From: Symbiodinium sp. CCMP2592
Lineage: Eukaryota > Sar > Dinophyceae > Suessiales > Symbiodiniaceae
Reading direction: 5' to 3'
DNA: 64,000 nt
Assembly: GCA_905221615.1 (NCBI GenBank)
Contig: CAJNDT010003524.1
Coordinates: 310,001-374,000, forward strand
The position numbers and the translations under genes are program-made. Below, one piece after another: positions 32,701 to 44,663 of the stretch (positions are counted from its first letter, which is position 1; each line of letters opens with the position of its first letter). The notes below the pieces were generated by a model. The model saw nothing but the letters and a program-made list of their open reading frames with translations. It had not been told where the DNA came from and made no database searches.

Positions 32701-35700
32701 CACAGCTGCTGCCGACTTCAACTTCATCTGCCAATTGCGGAAGCTTCAGCTCGAATATACGGTTTAAGGCCTCGGCCTTAGGGCTTAGGGTTTAGGGCTA
32801 AGGGTTTTGGGGGTTCCTTTAGAAGGATTCCATAATGAGCTCGAATAGAGGGTTTAGGGTTTAGGACTAAGGGTTTTGGGAGTTCCTTCAAACGGGTTAT
32901 ATAATGAGCTCGAAGATAAGGTTTAGGGTACCTTTTGGGGGCTCCTGTAAGGAGGTCTACAATGGATCTACACTAGGGTTCTAGAATATGTGGGCCTCTA
33001 TAGTTAGTATCGGGTTTGGGGACATGGCAATATAGTTATATGTAGCCAGGAACTAGGAACTATATCTTTTCTATTCTACTAAAGCTTCTGTATTGCACAA
33101 CCCTGAAGCGCTAAACCCTGCAACCCGACTGCAAGACTCATCGTTAGTCGCGAGTTGTGCCCACATCTCTTTCAAGTTGGAGAGTTGTTTCTCGGCTCAG
33201 GGGTCCTGCGCAGATCACATCCGGGGTTTGGGTGTTTAGGGTTTAGGGGTTTACGATGGGATGGTCACACAAGAAGCGTTCCAGCCTTTCTGAAGTGTTC
33301 CAGCCTTTTTGTAGCGGAACTCCGCTTTTTGCAGATCAAAGCAGGCCTTACTGAAGTCGGAAAGCCAAGAAGAGGGAAGAAACAAGACACTCCCCTAAAC
33401 CCAAAACCCTAAACCTAAAACTAACCCTAAACCCCAAGGAAGGAAGAGGCCCGGTAGCCGACAGCTTGGGATGTGGGTGCCTAATCATTTGCATCAAAGG
33501 TCCCATCAGCCTTGAGGAGCCCCCAAAAGACCCAGTGCGAGGATCTTGGGACGGGACTGGATAACTACGGCAAGAACAGTTGAAGGTTTGGGGTTTAGGG
33601 TTTAGGTATAGGGTTTGGTTTAGGGTTAATTACAAGGACTTACAAATATCTACAATCACCCTACTTAACCCGAATACCCCATACCCTGAACCTTAACAAC
33701 CCTGATCCTTGAAGTATAAGTTTACGACTCTCAAACTGAATCTCCAAACCCTAGGCACCTCCACCTCGCGAAGCGCCCCCTGCCGATGCTGGGATTAGGG
33801 CTTAGGGTTCAAGGCGCTGGGTTTAGGGTTTAGGCCTAGGGTTCAGGGCTTATAGGGTTTAGGGCTTAGGGTTTAGGGCTTCCTCTTCTGTAGGGTTTAG
33901 GGTTTAGAGCGTAGCGGAAACATAACATACGAATCAGGAAAAGCAGAATAGTGAGGAAGGACAAAATAAGTCTTCATTGCACAAAAAGTGATAGCAGATA
34001 GCCGCGGCATCCCGCACAACAATCACAGAGCCATGGCCCATAATTAAGTCTAGTACCGCATCAACTTATCACAATGAACATTGCAAAACTGGTGACGTTG
34101 CGAGAATAAGTAACTTCATAACCACAACAGCAAGAACGACTGTAACAACAAATCCGCACCACACCTGTGTCAGTGCTGCTTTTGATAGCCATGACAGCAG
34201 CAGCAGCCGCAGCCACCTTCACCACCGCCACCACAAAAAGAAAACTAAGAAAAACAGCAACAACAGCAGCAGCAGCAACAGCACAACACAAGCACAAGCA
34301 CGAGCACGAGCACGAGCCCGTAACCCTAAACTCTGAAACCCTCAACCCTCGTGGGACCGTGCTCCTTGTTGAAGCCTTGATTGGAGCCCCGGATCCGAGA
34401 TCTCGAAGCGAAACTCCAGTCGAAGGGGTAATCAGCAGCAGGGGCGGTAATCGCTTCGGTCCACCAAACCAGGGGCATATAAGGGTCCCACAAGAGCCTG
34501 CCAAGGCTTTGTAGGATCAGTTTGGCTTTAATAAGGATCCTGGCAATGGCCTTGTGGGGTCTTATGAGAGGCCTTTACCTCGCCTAATTGATTAAACTGG
34601 GCGAAGAAGGACCTAAAACCACTGTAAACCCGATACAGCATAACCCTATGTTTTTCAGAGCTGTTGTAAAGCCCCCAAGGAAAACAACGCTGGGTACCCC
34701 ACCACCACGGCGGTCTGTGCCGGCTCCGCCACCTTCGTGCAGGCCGTGATCTCTTCCTGGATGCGGCTTCGGGCTTGCAGGCTCAGGGTTTTTTGGGTAC
34801 TATAGGGGTCGTAAGGCTTCGATCAGGGTTCACGGTCAGGCTTCTTTGTATTTGTGCTAGGGCCCTGTGCGCACCTGTTTTGCGCGCTTTGGTGCCGGCT
34901 CAAAAGAGGGATCTCGCACCACCCGTGCTATTACTCTGCAGCGCTCATGGGGATTATGGCCAGGGGCGTGGTCCGTTATTTGAGTAAAATGCCTTCGGGC
35001 TGTAGTATCAATCCAGTATGGAAACTGCATAGCCCGGCGAAGTCATTGAGCGACTATCCTATCTTTAAATGCCGAACAGAAAATGCTACTGTCTGTGCGG
35101 TGTGTTCGGTCTTGGTTAAAGACTTCAACAAGCACCTGGTATTGGTTCCAACTGATAGGTTAAAGACTTCAATAAGCATCTGGTATTGGCTCCAACTGAT
35201 AGGTTCTGAGGCAGGTACAGGTTTGCCAATCCAGACTTCTCGGTTAGTGATTCGGGAATAACACGTGGCCTTTATTCCGATGCTACGCCTCAGGAATCTA
35301 TAGTATTGCCCCGTTACTTTCTTGCGGAGCTTGTCTGTCAGCCTTAGGGAATCTGATCCATAAAGGAGTACAGTAAAAGCCAGAAAGTTGGAATATGATT
35401 ATCCTAACCCTTCTATGGTAAATATTAAGGTATCCTACCCTGAAACCATATTCCAACTTTCTGGAGTTCCCTTTACGGGCACAATGGCGGTGTCATAAAT
35501 GCAGACTTTGGTTGACCTTGGGAGCGCGCTGTTCCAGACGAAGCGAAGTTCCTTACAGGCCTCTTATGTGAGGCCGAGTCTGTGGTAAAATGCCGTGTGA
35601 AAAGGATGGCTCCAGCTTATTCCGGACGCAAGATATTTAAGTTGTGTAGCCGTAGGTACAGCGGATCCATCCAGGAAATTAAGCGCAGTGTGGTCTTATT

Positions 35701-38700
35701 TGGGATGTTTTAGGATCTCAGGTTTGGTTTGGGTGTGATTCAACTTCATGCCATACTCCTGTGCCACCGATTCCAGTATACTTACTGGATAGCCTTCTGA
35801 TCAGGTACTAGTGGGTATTCCTTGGCAGTAACAGATGAACTGTCAAACACTCCACGAACTGCAAAGTTCTGCGGCTCGTCAACGTTGCCTTGAATCATGT
35901 AGGCGCGCAGCATGGGGGCCAAGTTCGTGGTCGCGAACGACTTAATCGGCGGGCGCTCATATGCAAGAATGCAAAACTGCTCAAAACTTAGCTCAGCAAT
36001 GTTCGCAACCGCACTGCATTGAGCTTGAGGAAGGATCGCACAACTTAAGCCGCAAGCGGCACCATGATACTGTAGCAAGGGCCGCTGTCGCTGTTCATTC
36101 CAGTGATCCGTCCAGCTAGGATGTGATCTGAGCTCGGCGTGAAGTCGGCGTGAAGGCCAAGTCCCAGGCTTCGTGCCAGTTGGCTGGTTTCGGTTTCTTG
36201 GAGGTTCATGGGTAGTTATAAGTGGGCTTGTAAGTGGGGTAACCATAATGAAAACCCATATTAGGGGACTTACAACCCCACGTAAAACTACCCATGAACC
36301 TCCAAGTTGGGTTTAGGGATGAGGGGCTCCAGGGTTCCATAAACGGGGCTTCTATAGGGTTTGTCATAGGAGGCTTCAAGAAGGTGGGGTGCTAAGGCAT
36401 CGGCTTCTACGACTGTGAACTTGGGTTCTATGTGGTCTGTCAACGGGTCCTTATCCTTAACTTTGGCCGACACATGAAGGATTTTCGCCTAGAGTCTCAA
36501 AGTTTCGATTTGGGTTTGGAGGTGGTGCAGTTCAGGGTCCTGATAGACGTTTAATAAGGGCTTGTCAGGGTATTAGGATCTGGGTTTAGGGGAGTGAGTT
36601 GGAAGGCACGAGCGCCGCATCAACTTGTGTGGCATGGGCACCTTGTCTCGCCCGGATGAAACAAAGCAAAATCTAAACCCTGAACCTGTAGTGAAATCAT
36701 TATACAAAATTCATATACAAAAACCCTCTCGTCTAAACCCTTGTGCAGCAGTATAACACCGTTCCGGAAGAACGCTTACGCAACCCTTCTCTAAGCCCTT
36801 ATCAAGGCCCCAGCCAAGGCCGCGAAGACCCCTTCAACAATTGGACAGCCTGGTCTTATAACATCTCCGACAGGGCCATCGCCTTTTGGCTCCTGGACAC
36901 TCATTGCACTAATAATATACCAAAAATATCCCTTAAACCCGAAACCCTAACATACATCAGAAGCCGATCATGACGGCCCCTTTACTAGACCCCTACAGCC
37001 CTATCACACCCTAAAGCCCCTGTAGCAGCCTACAAACGCCCTATAAAACTCTATGAACACCCTATAAAGCCCCGGTCTCGCTAGTGATGCCGCTAGCAGT
37101 CCCTGAAATCTTACCCTACAGTATACTACCCTATAAGAGCCCAAAAAAAGTTTTAGGGTTGGGTATTGGAGATCTAAGTAAAACCCTTCGTCTACTTCGT
37201 TCCGCCTCACTCATCTGACCACTCTCGGCGGCAATGCTCATCATGGCAGCCTGAGCCGAGCGGGGCTTAGGGTCTTGGGGTGTCAGGGACCTCAAGCGGT
37301 GGGATGAAGGTAGGTTTGGGGATTCTCAGATCAGTTCTGCATGCTTACACATTTTAGCTCGATGGCTTAAGGCCTGAAGTCTGCAGTGGGTAGTATCTGT
37401 GGCTTGTGATATCAGTTCTCAAACCCGTGGTTCAGGGTCCAAGGGATTTGGCGACTGGAGGTTCAGACTTTGGAAAGGGCGCTTTCTGTGGTGTCGGTCT
37501 TCCGTCTCGTTCGCAGGTTGAAAACAGGAAACCCTGACTCTGGTGCAATGAAGTTTGGGATTCCTGATCTTACGGAAAAGAGCCACGAAAGGTCAGTGCG
37601 TGTGTCGGTTTAATCTCAAAACCCTCTTCACCCGAAAACTAAAACCTAAAGCTTAAACCCTACAGTCCCTCCACCATAATCATCAGGGAGGGGGGGCCTT
37701 CTCCACCTCCAGCTCTGCATTGCTGAGCTTGTCCGACAAGTCGGAGAGTGCCTAGCAAAAAACCAAAGAGACATAGAGCGTTCATGTCGGGGCCTTGCTA
37801 ATCACAATAGGGTTTTGGGGCTCCTTATTATCATGATAGTATAATACAATAATATACCCCCAAATCCGATTCAAATCATCAAGGCCGCTGCAGTAGGTAA
37901 ATGTTCACATCGGAAGTCTCCGCAGGATAGCGGTTGCAGTTTCTGGGATTAGACCACTAGATGGTTCAGGATCTTCGGAGTTCGTGTTTCAGACATGAGG
38001 TTTATGGTTCCAGTCTCTTTCTGGTTCAGCTCGCGAAACTTTGTCGGTGCAGGCTGGAAGATCTCCTCAATACATACTGCAGAACGTGATGTAAACGATG
38101 AAAACTACACGTTTCTGTCTTGAAGCTGCAGGATGGCGCTTCGGGAACGGGCCGAGGCATTGGGCCCAAACCTCACATTTCAGCTGATCACGGCAGGTCT
38201 GGGCTTTTGAAGTTTCCACGACCAGAACCGACGCCAAAAAAAAGGCACCTTTCAACGGTCTTGTAAAGTAACAGAGCACCAAATCTATTTAAAAAATAAA
38301 ACTCTACACCGGCTCGCACGAAACCCCGCCTGCTTGGCTTTAACTTTCTGCTGGAAGTCTTTCTTGAAGGTCCTGACGGGAGGAGTTTTGGGGTTTCAAT
38401 GTTCGGGTTTTGTAATGTCGAGCTTTCAGCTTCGGCTTATTGTCTTCGTCTTGTGCAGGGGTTTGCGGGATTCAGGTAACAAGGTATAGCGAAGCCCCAC
38501 TACACTGTCTTTTGATGTGTTGCTACTGAGGTTTACAACAACTTGTAACACGACTGCAAAGAAGCCGAGTGCTCTGTTCAGGGATCCCCCACACTCTCTA
38601 CCCTTCTCTCAAACCGTACTCCCTGAACCCCAGTAGCTTAATTTCTACGCCTCATTTGAGCCTTATGGTCGAATCCTTATATATACACAGTACCCGGTCC

Positions 38701-41700
38701 ATGACATGTTGCAGATCAGCGCAAACCCTCAGGAACGTAGTCGTCAAAAAAAACATACGCTTTCGGCTACGGACATCCTCCCAATAGCCTTTAGTTTTTT
38801 GTGCATCGGACATTTCGAATCCTCGCAAACCCACCTTCTGCAGGCGTGCACCGTGGGGCTTTAGGGTTTAGAGGTTAGCGTTTTAGGGTTCGGGTTGAAT
38901 TATGGCCTAATCTTGAACTCTAAAGCCGTAAAGCCCCAAACCTCAAAAGGGTCATTATGGCCTACCTAGTTCTACAAACACCATAAACTCCAACACCGGC
39001 AGCATACGACGTCCTGAAGGGTCCGAGCTTCCGCTGAGCCTGCAAAACAGGTCTTCTAGGGATTCTAGGGTAGAATATAACATCATATATAAGAAAATAT
39101 TAGTATAGTATCGTATAATATAGTACAACCGTATTACAAGATATTGTAGTATGGATTAACTGATTAAACCAACACGACAACAAAATACAACATAACATAA
39201 ACAGTTAGATACTGGAAGACAAGATAAGATAAGATAATGCTTTTGCGACATCAGGGTCCAAATTTAATTTGCTGAAACGTATAGAACTGCAAAAGGGGCC
39301 TAAATCCGGAATTCCGGGGACTTACGGCGGGTTGACGGTTACGGCTCCATGGTTTCAGCGATCAGGGCACTCAACCGATGATAATCTGCTGTTTTGCAGC
39401 ACTTGGGGCCAGTAAAAGCAGGAGGAACTACCGGTTAAGGCCTGGACTACAACCCGAAACCCTAAACTTTAGGCCCAAAACAAAGCAGCCATGAAGACCA
39501 GGGCTGCAACCCAGACACACTCCCTCAAAAGCTGAACTCAAGACCATGAGGCTCAAGCTAATGAACCGCGCCTCGGAAAGGAGGGAACCCTAAACCCTAA
39601 ACCCTAAACCCTAAACCCTAAACCCTAAACCCTAAACCCTAGGAGCCAGAAACTCCGAAACCTGAAGTGCTGAAGATGCAAACCTTTTCGAGACACGTCG
39701 ACTTTGTGGGAATCAGCGCGGCCTCCGTCAGCTTCGATTGCAGCGCGGAATACTCCGTCATGGCTTTCTGGAGAGCACAGGGGGCTTTCTTTTGGAGTCT
39801 CTGGTCGGGTTCGAGGGTGATGGTTGCGGGCTGCAATTAAAGTGGTTGAGATGTCCTGAAAATCGGGTTTGTGACGTAGGGTTGCAGTGATTGTTGCAGC
39901 GGCTGAATTCTGCAAAGTCGAGTGCTGACCGTATCAAATCAGCTTGACGCCTGAACCACACCCCCGACAACCGCAAGCTCCTCAGATCTATTAAAACCTT
40001 AGTACGACCCGTCTGTCTTACTAACCGCAAACCATCAAACGCCAAAAGCCCTTAGAATGCGATACGCCCTGCTTGCTGCCCTGGGCGTGCACGCTGCGAA
40101 ACTGACATGTGGGATTCGTTTTGCTTTTTTTGTTGGTTATCGGCTTTCCGATTGTAGGGCTCAGGGAATTTAGTACGACACGAGACCCTGAACAGGAGCC
40201 CAGTGATCCAGAATCAGCCACAAGACGCCGGTTTAGGGTTTCGGGTTTTAGGGGTTTAGGGTTAGGGGGTTCAGGCCTTAGGGGTGTTGGGGTTTAGGGT
40301 TTAGGGTCCGGGCCTTAATTCCCTAGACGCAGAACTCCGAAACTATGCTGTAGCCTTGTGTAGTGCCCCGTGACTTCAATTCTCAGCCCCTTTCCCAAAG
40401 ACATCCCTACACCCTGAACCGCTCATTCCGAAAACCCTAAAACCCCAAACACATGAGCCCTAAACCCTAAAACCCAAACCCTAAACCCTAAAACCCCGAG
40501 CCCTAAAACCCCAAAGCCGTCATATCCGACTCGCACCTTGCGAACCTCGACGGCATATTGCCGTGCCTTGGTCTTCAGGAGATACTATCGATGATCCGCT
40601 CCCTCTTGGGGTTTCAGACTCTAAAGGTACTCAAAGGCACGACAAGTCTACCATGATTCATGTTGTAGGGGTTACGGCTTTAGGGTTTGGGGTCTGGGGT
40701 TTGTGGCTAGGGTTTGAGGCGAACCCATGAACCCGAAACGACTGAGCCATGACACGAGCGTAGTAAGGCCTCTTTCTCACTTGCTGTTTTGTTGGTGTCT
40801 ATAAGGATCTCAACAAACCCTAAATGCTAAACCTGTAATTAACGCCAAGCCCGATTTAGAGGCTTCAGGCCTTTAGAGTGTCTCAGGTTTGGCATCCTAC
40901 AAAACCACCCACCTGCACATGCGCGCAACGAAAGATACCCATTCCGCGTTTCCGCAAAGTTGCAGAAGGGTTTTGTCTGGGTCTTTTTGCGGTTGTAGAG
41001 GATGTTCACAGGCTATCACTAGTTGTTCGATCTCCTTGAATAATTGGGGGGATCAGAATCCTGCTATACTTGTAGCTACCTATTGAACTCTCACAAACAA
41101 AGAAAAACCCTACAAGCCCCAGGCTACTATAGAAGCTCTTACTAACCCTTGCGACCTAGTACGTACTGAGTCCCCTAAGCCTCCCAGGTCTGCAGACGAG
41201 AAAATCGATTCGACGGGCTCCGATAAAATGCAGAAGCGGCCTAAGACCTAAACAGCTAAACGGGTTTTAGGAAATTTGGGGTTTAGGGTTTAGGGATGTT
41301 TAGGGTCTAGGCCCTTGAAAAAAACAATCGCCAAACCCGAACTGTGAAATCCCTACACTCGAAACTCTAAGCCCCAAACACAACACTTTTGGCCTGCACC
41401 CTTTATCAGAAACTTCAAGATGAAGCCACAAATCCTCAAACCGATGCATCAGTAGTCTAATCCGAAGCTCTACCTGGACCCTAAAGAACCTACCCTTTTT
41501 AGGGTTCCCTATTATGATTTCTATATATAAGTCCTTAAAATGGTACGTTATTTGGGGTTAAGGTAGTCAAGCCCAAAAGCCTGAAGCCGGAACGTCAAGT
41601 ATACAAGACCTACGCTCTTCACACGGAGCTTCCGACCCCTAGAACCCTTCTATAGATCCCTTATAGACCCTATTAAGGAACTCTTTAAAGGAACCCTACT

Positions 41701-43462
41701 AAAGATCCCTTATAGACCCCATTAAGGAACCCTTTAAAGGAACCCTATTCGAATTATTCAGGCCCCTATACTCAATCCTTATAGTACTCCTCATAGTAAT
41801 AACCCTTATATGTGCCAGCATCCGCGCACCCCCCCCCCCCCTCCCCCCCCCATGGTAATCCCCCTCCCCCCCCCTGTGGTTCCTGTGGTTCCCCCCCCCC
41901 CTGTGGTTCCTCTTGGTTTTCCCCCTCCCTTTTGTGGTTCTTCTGGTTCCTGTCTCCCCCCTCCCCCCCTGTGGTTCCTGTGGTTCCTCCGCGTGGTTGC
42001 TGCTGCTTTGTTGTTGCTGCTGTTCTTCTTCTTGTTCTTGTTCTTGTTCTTGTTGTGTGGTCGCCCGGGTCGGGGGGGGGGGGGATACCATTGGGGGGGG
42101 GGGAGGGGTCGAGAACGCGGAGCGCGGGCACATATAGGACCCCTTGAAAAGGATCCCTTTAAAGGAACTCCTATTCGAAAGATATCCCCGGCTAACTTGT
42201 CAAGGGGCTCCAACGAGCCTCGCTTGGATCTCCTTCCGCGCCTGCAAGGTTCATGGCTGATTCTTCAAACCGCTACCCATAGGCTCCATTGTAGTTCCTT
42301 TTTGGTGCTCATATGTAGAATTCTAGGAGGAACTTCCAAAAAGGAACTGATGTAGGAACCCTAATAAAGGCCCAAGGTTTCTTAATGAGGTTCCTACAGT
42401 AGTTCCTTTTTGGGATTGCCCTATAGGATTCTAAATATGAGCCCCAAAACGGAACTATTATGGAGCCCATGGGTATACTACGTTTTTGCCCAAAGCACTA
42501 CAAAACACGCATTCTGCGGGCTCCTCATTATCATGTGCGTGTATGTCCTTGTCATGGTAGGGCAGTTTGAGGAGAAGGTGGGGCCGAGGAAGTCTTGTTT
42601 GGGCTGCGGGGGTCCCAGTGGTTAGGTTGCAAAGGTTGGGGTTTCTGATGTTACTGTGTGGAGTTTACGGCTTTGGAAGTACAGGTTGCCCCTGAACCTG
42701 TAGGCTGTCTTTCGACCGGATAATTCTCCAAATCAGGGTCTCACCTTGGATTCCTAAACATTCGGCCGTCACTCCAATAATGAGGACCCCGAAGAGGAGC
42801 CACGTTTCAGAGAACCCACCACATGGAACCCAGGTAGCCTGATACCGTAAACTCGCGAAACCCCTAAACCCTAGACCCCAAGAACCTGATTCCTCCGGTG
42901 AACTCAACGGAATAAGATCACTACTTAAAGGATCATGGGACTTAGTGACTAGGGCTACAGTTAGGTAACTATACTTAGAACCCATATTAGGGCACTTAGA
43001 ACCCTACTTGCTAAGTCCCATGACCCTTTAAGCAGACCCTAAAACCCCTCTTATAATCGAACCCCTATAGATCCCTTTAAAGGAGCCCTTTCAGGAACTC
43101 TACTTACTAAGTCCCATGAACTTCCAAGTAGTCACGCAGGCCCATGGGCATGATAAACCTAAAGGTCGGGACCCTAAACCCCTAATGCGGGAACCTGATT
43201 AAGAAGCCCTGGGCCTAAATTGGGGTTCCTTTAAAGGGGTCTATAAGGGTTACTATAAGGGATCCACAAGGGTACTACAATAATGTAGGAACCTGATTAA
43301 GAAACCCTGGACCGTTTTGCACCCCAAAATAGTAGGATTCATAAAGGGAGCACTTATAAAGGCCCAAGGTTTCTTAATCAGGTTCCTACATTACCCTAAA
43401 CCCCTGCGAACCCCCATGCCCTATACCTCGTTGATCTTGGTCTGGGCGTCGGTTGAAGCTGC
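26715..43462 (-). CDS. Helical/coiled-coil-like protein in many short exons (array B)
   Basis: Minus-strand islands of the same type as array A. The best defined is 43427-43462 (CAG|GC..., AASTDAQTKINE, GAG|GTATAG), a 36-bp exon. Others are approximate: 42215-42241 (ARKEIQAR), 40545-40590 (LKTKARQYAVEVRKV), 39700-39778 (ALQKAMTEYSALQSKLTEAA), 38335-38385 (PVRTFKKDFQQKVKAK), 37695-37755 (ALSDLSDKLSNAELEVEKA), 37205-37250 (AAMMSIAAESGQMSEAER), 34700-34778 (ARSRIQEEITACTKVAEPAQ), 33150-33195 (EKQLSNLKEMWAQLA), 32660-32722 (MKLKSAAAVMKEELMALKDS), 30115-30185 (DRGLEMKKKCEAGP), 27728-27785 (SGISAAQMAATIAEKVAAR) and 26715-26822 (CQDAEMPFLKGIEAVG near its end). They are Ala/Lys/Glu-rich amphipathic helices with no membrane segment. 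I do not recognise the family. The DAEMPFLKGIE motif at the C-terminal end also occurs at 1.6 kb, so A and B are probably paralogues in tandem with the SulP gene between them. Connection of all islands is inferred from strand, composition and order only. Confidence 0.55.
26845..26925. mobile_element. Degenerate family A-like element
   Basis: GCCGAAAATTAAGGGGGTTACC, TTTTGAGGCCCTTATAATAA and GATCCTACTACTTAGGGTAT follow the order of the family A core in reverse orientation, without intact ends. Confidence 0.5.
27199..27331. repeat. TG/TA and poly-C simple repeats
   Basis: GTGTGTGTATATATATATAT at about 27199-27222 and about 18 C at 27313-27330. Confidence 0.9.
28090..28960. other. Gene-free stretch with CAG/CAA trinucleotide repeats
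   Basis: ACAACAACAGCAGC-type repeats at about 28155-28355. Frames here are poly-Leu or poly-Ser products of the repeat. From 28500 to 28960 the DNA is of ordinary complexity, with no gene I recognise. Confidence 0.55.
30200..30306. mobile_element. Inverted-repeat element, family A
   Basis: TGGGAGTTTCCGATAACAGG and TTTTCGGAAACTCCCA ends with the shared core (AAGGACCCCAAAATAAGGTA). It lies just upstream, on that strand, of the array B exon at ~30115-30185. Confidence 0.88.
30320..31130. other. Complex DNA without recognised gene; short tandem duplication inside
   Basis: Free of TTTAGGG repeats. A diverged tandem pair of about 50 bp lies at about 30893-30990: GTTGCTGATGCGCGGGCCCA versus GTTGCCGATACTGGGGCCAA, each followed by a similar GCCA...CTGG stretch. 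Frames on both strands (30714-31115 plus, 30780-31028 minus) show no family. Confidence 0.45.
31203..31276. mobile_element. Short family A element
   Basis: A 74-bp version with intact ends (ATATGGGGGTTTCCGAAAAT, TCTTCGGAAACTCCCATAT) and an internal deletion. Confidence 0.85.
31430..31640. repeat. TTTGGGG/TTTAAGG repeat tract
   Basis: GGTTTTGGGGTTTTGGGTTTAA type units, a variant of the telomere-like repeat with A replaced by T or G. Confidence 0.8.
31965..32079. mobile_element. Inverted-repeat element, family B
   Basis: AACATAGGGGCCTCAATAAC at the left and TATAAAGGCCCTATATTAAA at the right; AAGGCTTTGGGGGTATACTA inside. Confidence 0.65.
34200..34320. repeat. CAG/ACA and GAGCAC simple repeats
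   Basis: GCAGCAGCAACAGCACAACA followed by GCACGAGCACGAGCACGAGC. The long frames on both strands (34061-34504, 34167-34514) run through it and are low-complexity. Confidence 0.75.
34800..36190. other. Complex DNA, no recognised gene
   Basis: About 1.4 kb without telomere-like repeats. It contains a 44-bp tandem duplication (about 35117-35160 and 35161-35204, GACTTCAA[CT]AAGCA[CT]CTGG), a unique inverted-repeat element (35377-35464), and a minus-strand frame of 154 codons at 35782-36246 whose middle (residues about 45-150) has ordinary protein composition but no family I know. Confidence 0.45.
35377..35464. mobile_element. Inverted-repeat element, single copy
   Basis: CCAGAAAGTTGGAATATGAT and its complement ATATTCCAACTTTCTGG bracket an AT-rich centre (TATGGTAAATATTAAGG). 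It has the same design as the families but I see no second copy in the window. Confidence 0.75.
36197..36306. mobile_element. Inverted-repeat element, family D
   Basis: CTTGGAGGTTCATGGGTAGT and ACTACCCATGAACCTCCAAG ends; core GTAACCATAATGAAAACCC and GGGGACTTACAACCCC. Confidence 0.9.
37789..37895. mobile_element. Degenerate family B element
   Basis: GGGGCCTTGCTAATCACAAT, GGGTTTTGGGGCTCCTTATT and ATATACCCCCAAATCC follow the B consensus, with a diverged right end (ATCAAGGCCGC). Next to the array B exon at 37.7 kb. Confidence 0.55.
39587..39643. repeat. Perfect CCCTAAA array, eight units
   Basis: Eight consecutive perfect 7-bp units, the longest CCCTAAA run in the window. It lies on the left of the array B exon at ~39700-39778, as the orientation rule predicts. 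Confidence 0.95.
41826..42110. repeat. Poly-C/CCTGTGGTT, TTGTTC and poly-G block
   Basis: C-runs interrupted by TGTGGTTCC (41826-41990), TTCTTGTTC repeats (42015-42055), then G-runs (42073-42115). C-rich and G-rich ends are complementary and about 80-250 bases apart. All long frames here are low-complexity artefacts. Confidence 0.85.
42283..42352. mobile_element. Inverted-repeat element, family G
   Basis: TAGTTCCTTTTTGGTGCTCA against CTTCCAAAAAGGAACT. A second copy is at 42397. Confidence 0.7.
42350..42400. mobile_element. Half element, family E, between two family G copies
   Basis: TGTAGGAACCCTAATAAAGGCCCAAGG and TTTCTTAATGAGGTTCCTAC match the right half of family E at 43282-43396. Confidence 0.6.
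42397..42470. mobile_element. Inverted-repeat element, family G
   Basis: GTAGTTCCTTTTTGGGATTG against CCCCAAAACGGAACTATTAT; centre TATAGGATTCTAAATATGAG. Confidence 0.7.
42921..43034. mobile_element. Inverted-repeat element, family C
   Basis: ACTTAAAGGATCATGGGACT and AGTCCCATGACCCTTTAAGC ends. A further half C end (ACTTACTAAGTCCCATGAAC) lies at 43101-43128. Confidence 0.88.
43188..43396. mobile_element. Family E element with an extra left end
   Basis: GTAGGAACCTGATTAAGAAA (43282) faces TTTCTTAATCAGGTTCCTAC (to about 43396). A further left end, GGGAACCTGATTAAGAAGCC, lies at 43188, so this is a nested or partly duplicated element, ending 31 bp from array B exon 43427-43462. Confidence 0.8.
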
Positions 43463-43886
43463 CTGCACAGCACCCCTTTAACGAAAGAGGTGGAAACCCA
43501 AACCACGACCTTACAAATGAAGGCTGTATAGGGGTTGGAGTTTAGGGATAAAGGTTGCGCAAAGCCTTCTATCAGAGCTTTATAAGAGACCTAAACGTGC
43601 TCTGTAAGGTAAGGGCTAAACAAAGTTTGTGTATGACCTTACACCCCAGACCCTGAAGGTCAAACGACCCGAATCTCGACCTCTGCGTGATAGGGATAGA
43701 ACCCTAAACCTAAACCACAATTACGTCCTAGACTACTAAAGCCTCATGGTCTACAGTTTAGGGTTCAGCCTCACGTTTATTTCTAAGAAATAGGAGCCGG
43801 GATTCTGATTCTCGGCTTTGGACATGATTCGGGAGTACATATAGGTCCCTTTATCTGTATGGGTTTGTAAGGATTTGGGGTGATAT

Positions 43887-44010
43887 ATACACATGTATGC
43901 ATATATATATATATATATATATATATAACATATACATATAAATGTGTGTGTACGTGTGTATATATATATATACACATAGATGTATACATATGTGTATATA
44001 TATATGTGCG
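43887..44010. repeat. TA/TG microsatellite
   Basis: TATATATATA runs at 43900-43927 with GTGTGTACGTGTGTATATAT and similar after it. Confidence 0.95.
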
Positions 44011-44229
44011 AAACTTTAAACTTGGCTATAGCAACTAACTCCCCGGCTGCTGCAAACACAACCTTAGCTTCAGCTGACACCCCCAAAGCCGCAAAACTAG
44101 AGGTTAGACTTGTCATCCACAACCCAAACCCAGACCCCCGGGAGTATCCAAAAAGTAGATCCCTCAATCGGGGTTCCTGTAAGGTACCCTTGGTAGTATA
44201 GGGCGCCATATTAGGGGATCTGCTTTCTA

Positions 44230-44360
44230 GATCCTAAACCCTAAACCCGAAACCTCTAAACCCTAAACCCTGAACCCCTAAACCCCTAAACCCTAACCCC
44301 TAAACCCCTAAACCCTAACCCCTAAACCCCTAAACCCTAACCCCAAAACCCCTAAACCTT
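44230..44360. repeat. CCCTAAACCCCTAAA tract
   Basis: Regular CCCTAAACCCCTAAACCCTAAC units on the left of the 82-bp hairpin array. TTTAGGG arrays follow on its right, the same sign change that surrounds exons. Confidence 0.92.
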
Positions 44361-44663
44361 ACTTTCTTTCTAGATCCTCCCTGAAATCTGCGCACCAAAC
44401 AGACCAGGAGCCGAAGCACTGATCGCTGCCGCCGACATTCCCCAAGCAAGCAGCAACTAGGGTTTAGGGTTTAGGGTTTACGATTAGCTGGGCTAAGAAA
44501 TCACTAGGCCAGCAGTGTAGAAGTAAAAAACCCACCCGCCCAAAGAATCCCAAAACATTAAAAAAATATACACTTTCTCCCTAAACCCTAAAGACCAACC
44601 AAACATGCCCTAAACCCTCGAAGCCACTACTATACTCCAAAACTCGTTGCGCAAGCCACATCC

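Noticed and set aside
41699-42355. Overlapping long frames on both strands
   Set aside because: They are made by C, G and TTC runs; the predicted proteins are poly-Pro, poly-Gly or poly-Gln.
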